NCBI GenBank assembly: GCA_942492625.1
Contig: CALOFM010000002.1
Span: 1 to 64,000 of the forward strand
Direction of reading: 5' to 3'
Length of the DNA stretch: 64,000 nt
Source of the DNA: Thiosymbion sp942492625
GTDB lineage: Bacteria > Pseudomonadota > Gammaproteobacteria > Chromatiales > Chromatiaceae
The notes beneath the pieces were generated by a model that was given only the letters and a program-made list of their open reading frames with translations, did no database searches and had not been told where the DNA came from. The position numbers and the translations under genes were made by a program. This document shows, piece after piece, positions 63,291 through 64,000 of the stretch. The number at the start of each line of letters is the position of its first letter. The stretch's first letter is position 1.

Positions 63291-64000
63291 TTGAAGATTA
63301 AACGTATAGAGCAGAAAAAACGGTCACTGCAGCAGGCATTGATTTTTCTCATCATGGTGGTGGTGTCGATGATGCTGTATCTGTCGAATGAGCCTGAAAA
63401 CGGCCTTTGGATGGAGGTCCTAGCAATTGTATGTTTAGCTACCTGCCTTTTTGTTGTCATAATGGAGCGAAAACTCAACAAACGTGAGGCGTCCCTTTTG
63501 CAAGACTTGGTCAAGAAAGATTCGGCACTCGATTACCTCCGAATCGAACTGGTAGAAGGGCGCTACGAGCTTGAGGAAAAACGGGAAAGGGCACACGAGG
63601 TGGAAGGTAGATTGAAGGAGATCACTATGCTCTACCGGGCTATAGACAAAGTCAATGCTGAGCCCCACAACGACAAGGTTACGTCTACCACGCTTCGGTC
63701 TGCTTTGGAGCTCGTGGGTGGTGACCGGGGTTCCATTATGTTGTTGGACAAGGATAAACGATATCTTTGGATCGACACCACGATAGGTGCCGACAGAGAA
63801 ATGGCGCAGCTACCCGGGCAAAAGGTTGGAGAAGGAGTAGCCGGATGGGTGGCAGAGTACGGCAAGCCTTTGCTTGTTGACGGGGATGCACAGGACGACG
63901 ATCGCTTCTGCAACCTCAGCAAGCACGCGACCCAGGTCAAGTCCGCCTTGTGCGTACCTCTCAACCTCAGAAATGAAACAATTGGTGTCATGAACATCGG
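63291..64000 (+). CDS. Membrane-anchored GAF-domain protein (partial)
   Basis: Probable TTG start at 63291, open to the window edge (236 codons). Two membrane helices (QALIFLIMVVVSMMLYLS and MEVLAIVCLATCLFVVIMER) are followed by a coiled coil and a GAF domain: ALELVGGDRGSIMLLDKDKR, GQKVGEGVAGWVAEYGKPLL and KSALCVPLNLRNETIGVMNI. The output domain lies outside the window, probably GGDEF or kinase by analogy. Last visible member of the c-di-GMP cluster. Confidence 0.75.
   Translation, partial: MKIKRIEQKKRSLQQALIFLIMVVVSMMLYLSNEPENGLWMEVLAIVCLATCLFVVIMERKLNKREASLLQDLVKKDSALDYLRIELVEGRYELEEKRERAHEVEGRLKEITMLYRAIDKVNAEPHNDKVTSTTLRSALELVGGDRGSIMLLDKDKRYLWIDTTIGADREMAQLPGQKVGEGVAGWVAEYGKPLLVDGDAQDDDRFCNLSKHATQVKSALCVPLNLRNETIGVMNI

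Overview
The window looks like accessory, heavily eroded chromosome from a gammaproteobacterium, most likely a sulfur-oxidising or otherwise chemoautotrophic lineage near Chromatiales. Pointers are a CbbR-type LysR regulator divergent from a class II fructose-bisphosphate aldolase, a beta-carbonic anhydrase, an orphan bufferin-type (DUF2282) peptide gene with DoxX, and a c-di-GMP cluster (FHA-GGDEF, DUF1631, PilZ, GAF). The assignment is an inference from gene families. No rRNA, tRNA or CRISPR array was seen.

Layout. 1-1156: 5' part of a group II intron (minus strand), inserted behind a decayed resolvase. 1400-4530: gene graveyard (AraC, TPR, GNAT and P-loop kinase pseudogenes, Tn3 transposase and resolvase fragments) ending in a solitary 38-bp Tn3-type terminal repeat. 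5000-6100: protease propeptide fragment and a PilZ protein. 6536-10216: one TolB/PD40-like gene split by an IS1595 element (about 9-bp target repeat) and an IS4 element (perfect 10-bp target repeat). 10332-11372: a second IS1595 transposase. 12295-17375: a complete Tn3-family transposon with identical 42-bp inverted repeats, a broken transposase, a tyrosine recombinase and a pRiA4b-ORF3 gene. 18259-19690: AbrB-PIN toxin-antitoxin pair, a res site and an intact serine resolvase. 20101-26031: CbbR, aldolase pseudogene with a Dabb domain, PDC-sensor protein, Tn3 remnant and a 2Fe-2S/FAD reductase. 26095-28361: DUF4338 (DruA-like) gene coupled to a DDE transposase. 28590-34199: rlpA, carbonic anhydrase and a biotin-dependent acyl-CoA carboxylase pair. 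34225-36585: canonical IS66 element. 37161-39067: small zinc protein, CBS protein and AhpD-like protein. 39247-44009: nest of an IS1595 fragment, a group II intron fragment and a Tn3 transposon carrying VapBC. 44167-48450: polysaccharide deacetylase pseudogene, lipoprotein, HNH pair, ParDE and WGR protein. 48878-54445: aldehyde dehydrogenase (nonsense), TrxR fragment, and the bufA, doxX, thioredoxin, GMC-dehydrogenase group. 54430-54976: anomalous G/C-only low-complexity DNA. 54977-58411: unusual IS66 element with DUF4338. 58415-64000: HPt protein and the c-di-GMP cluster, running off the window.

How it fits together. Intact, plausibly functional units are the carboxylase pair, carbonic anhydrase, RlpA, the reductase, CBS and AhpD-like proteins, ParDE, AbrB-PIN and the c-di-GMP cluster. 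Between them lie at least five Tn3-family transposase copies or fragments, three IS1595 copies, two IS66 elements, one IS4, one other DDE transposon and two group II intron pieces, often nested. Many host genes carry single nonsense or frameshift lesions in otherwise well-kept frames, so decay appears recent, although some lesions next to G runs could be sequence errors.

The most unusual arrangement is two divergent DUF4338 (DruA-like) genes, each joined by an ATGA overlap to a transposase of a different family. In the second element, the IS66 helper genes tnpA and tnpB run opposite to tnpC.
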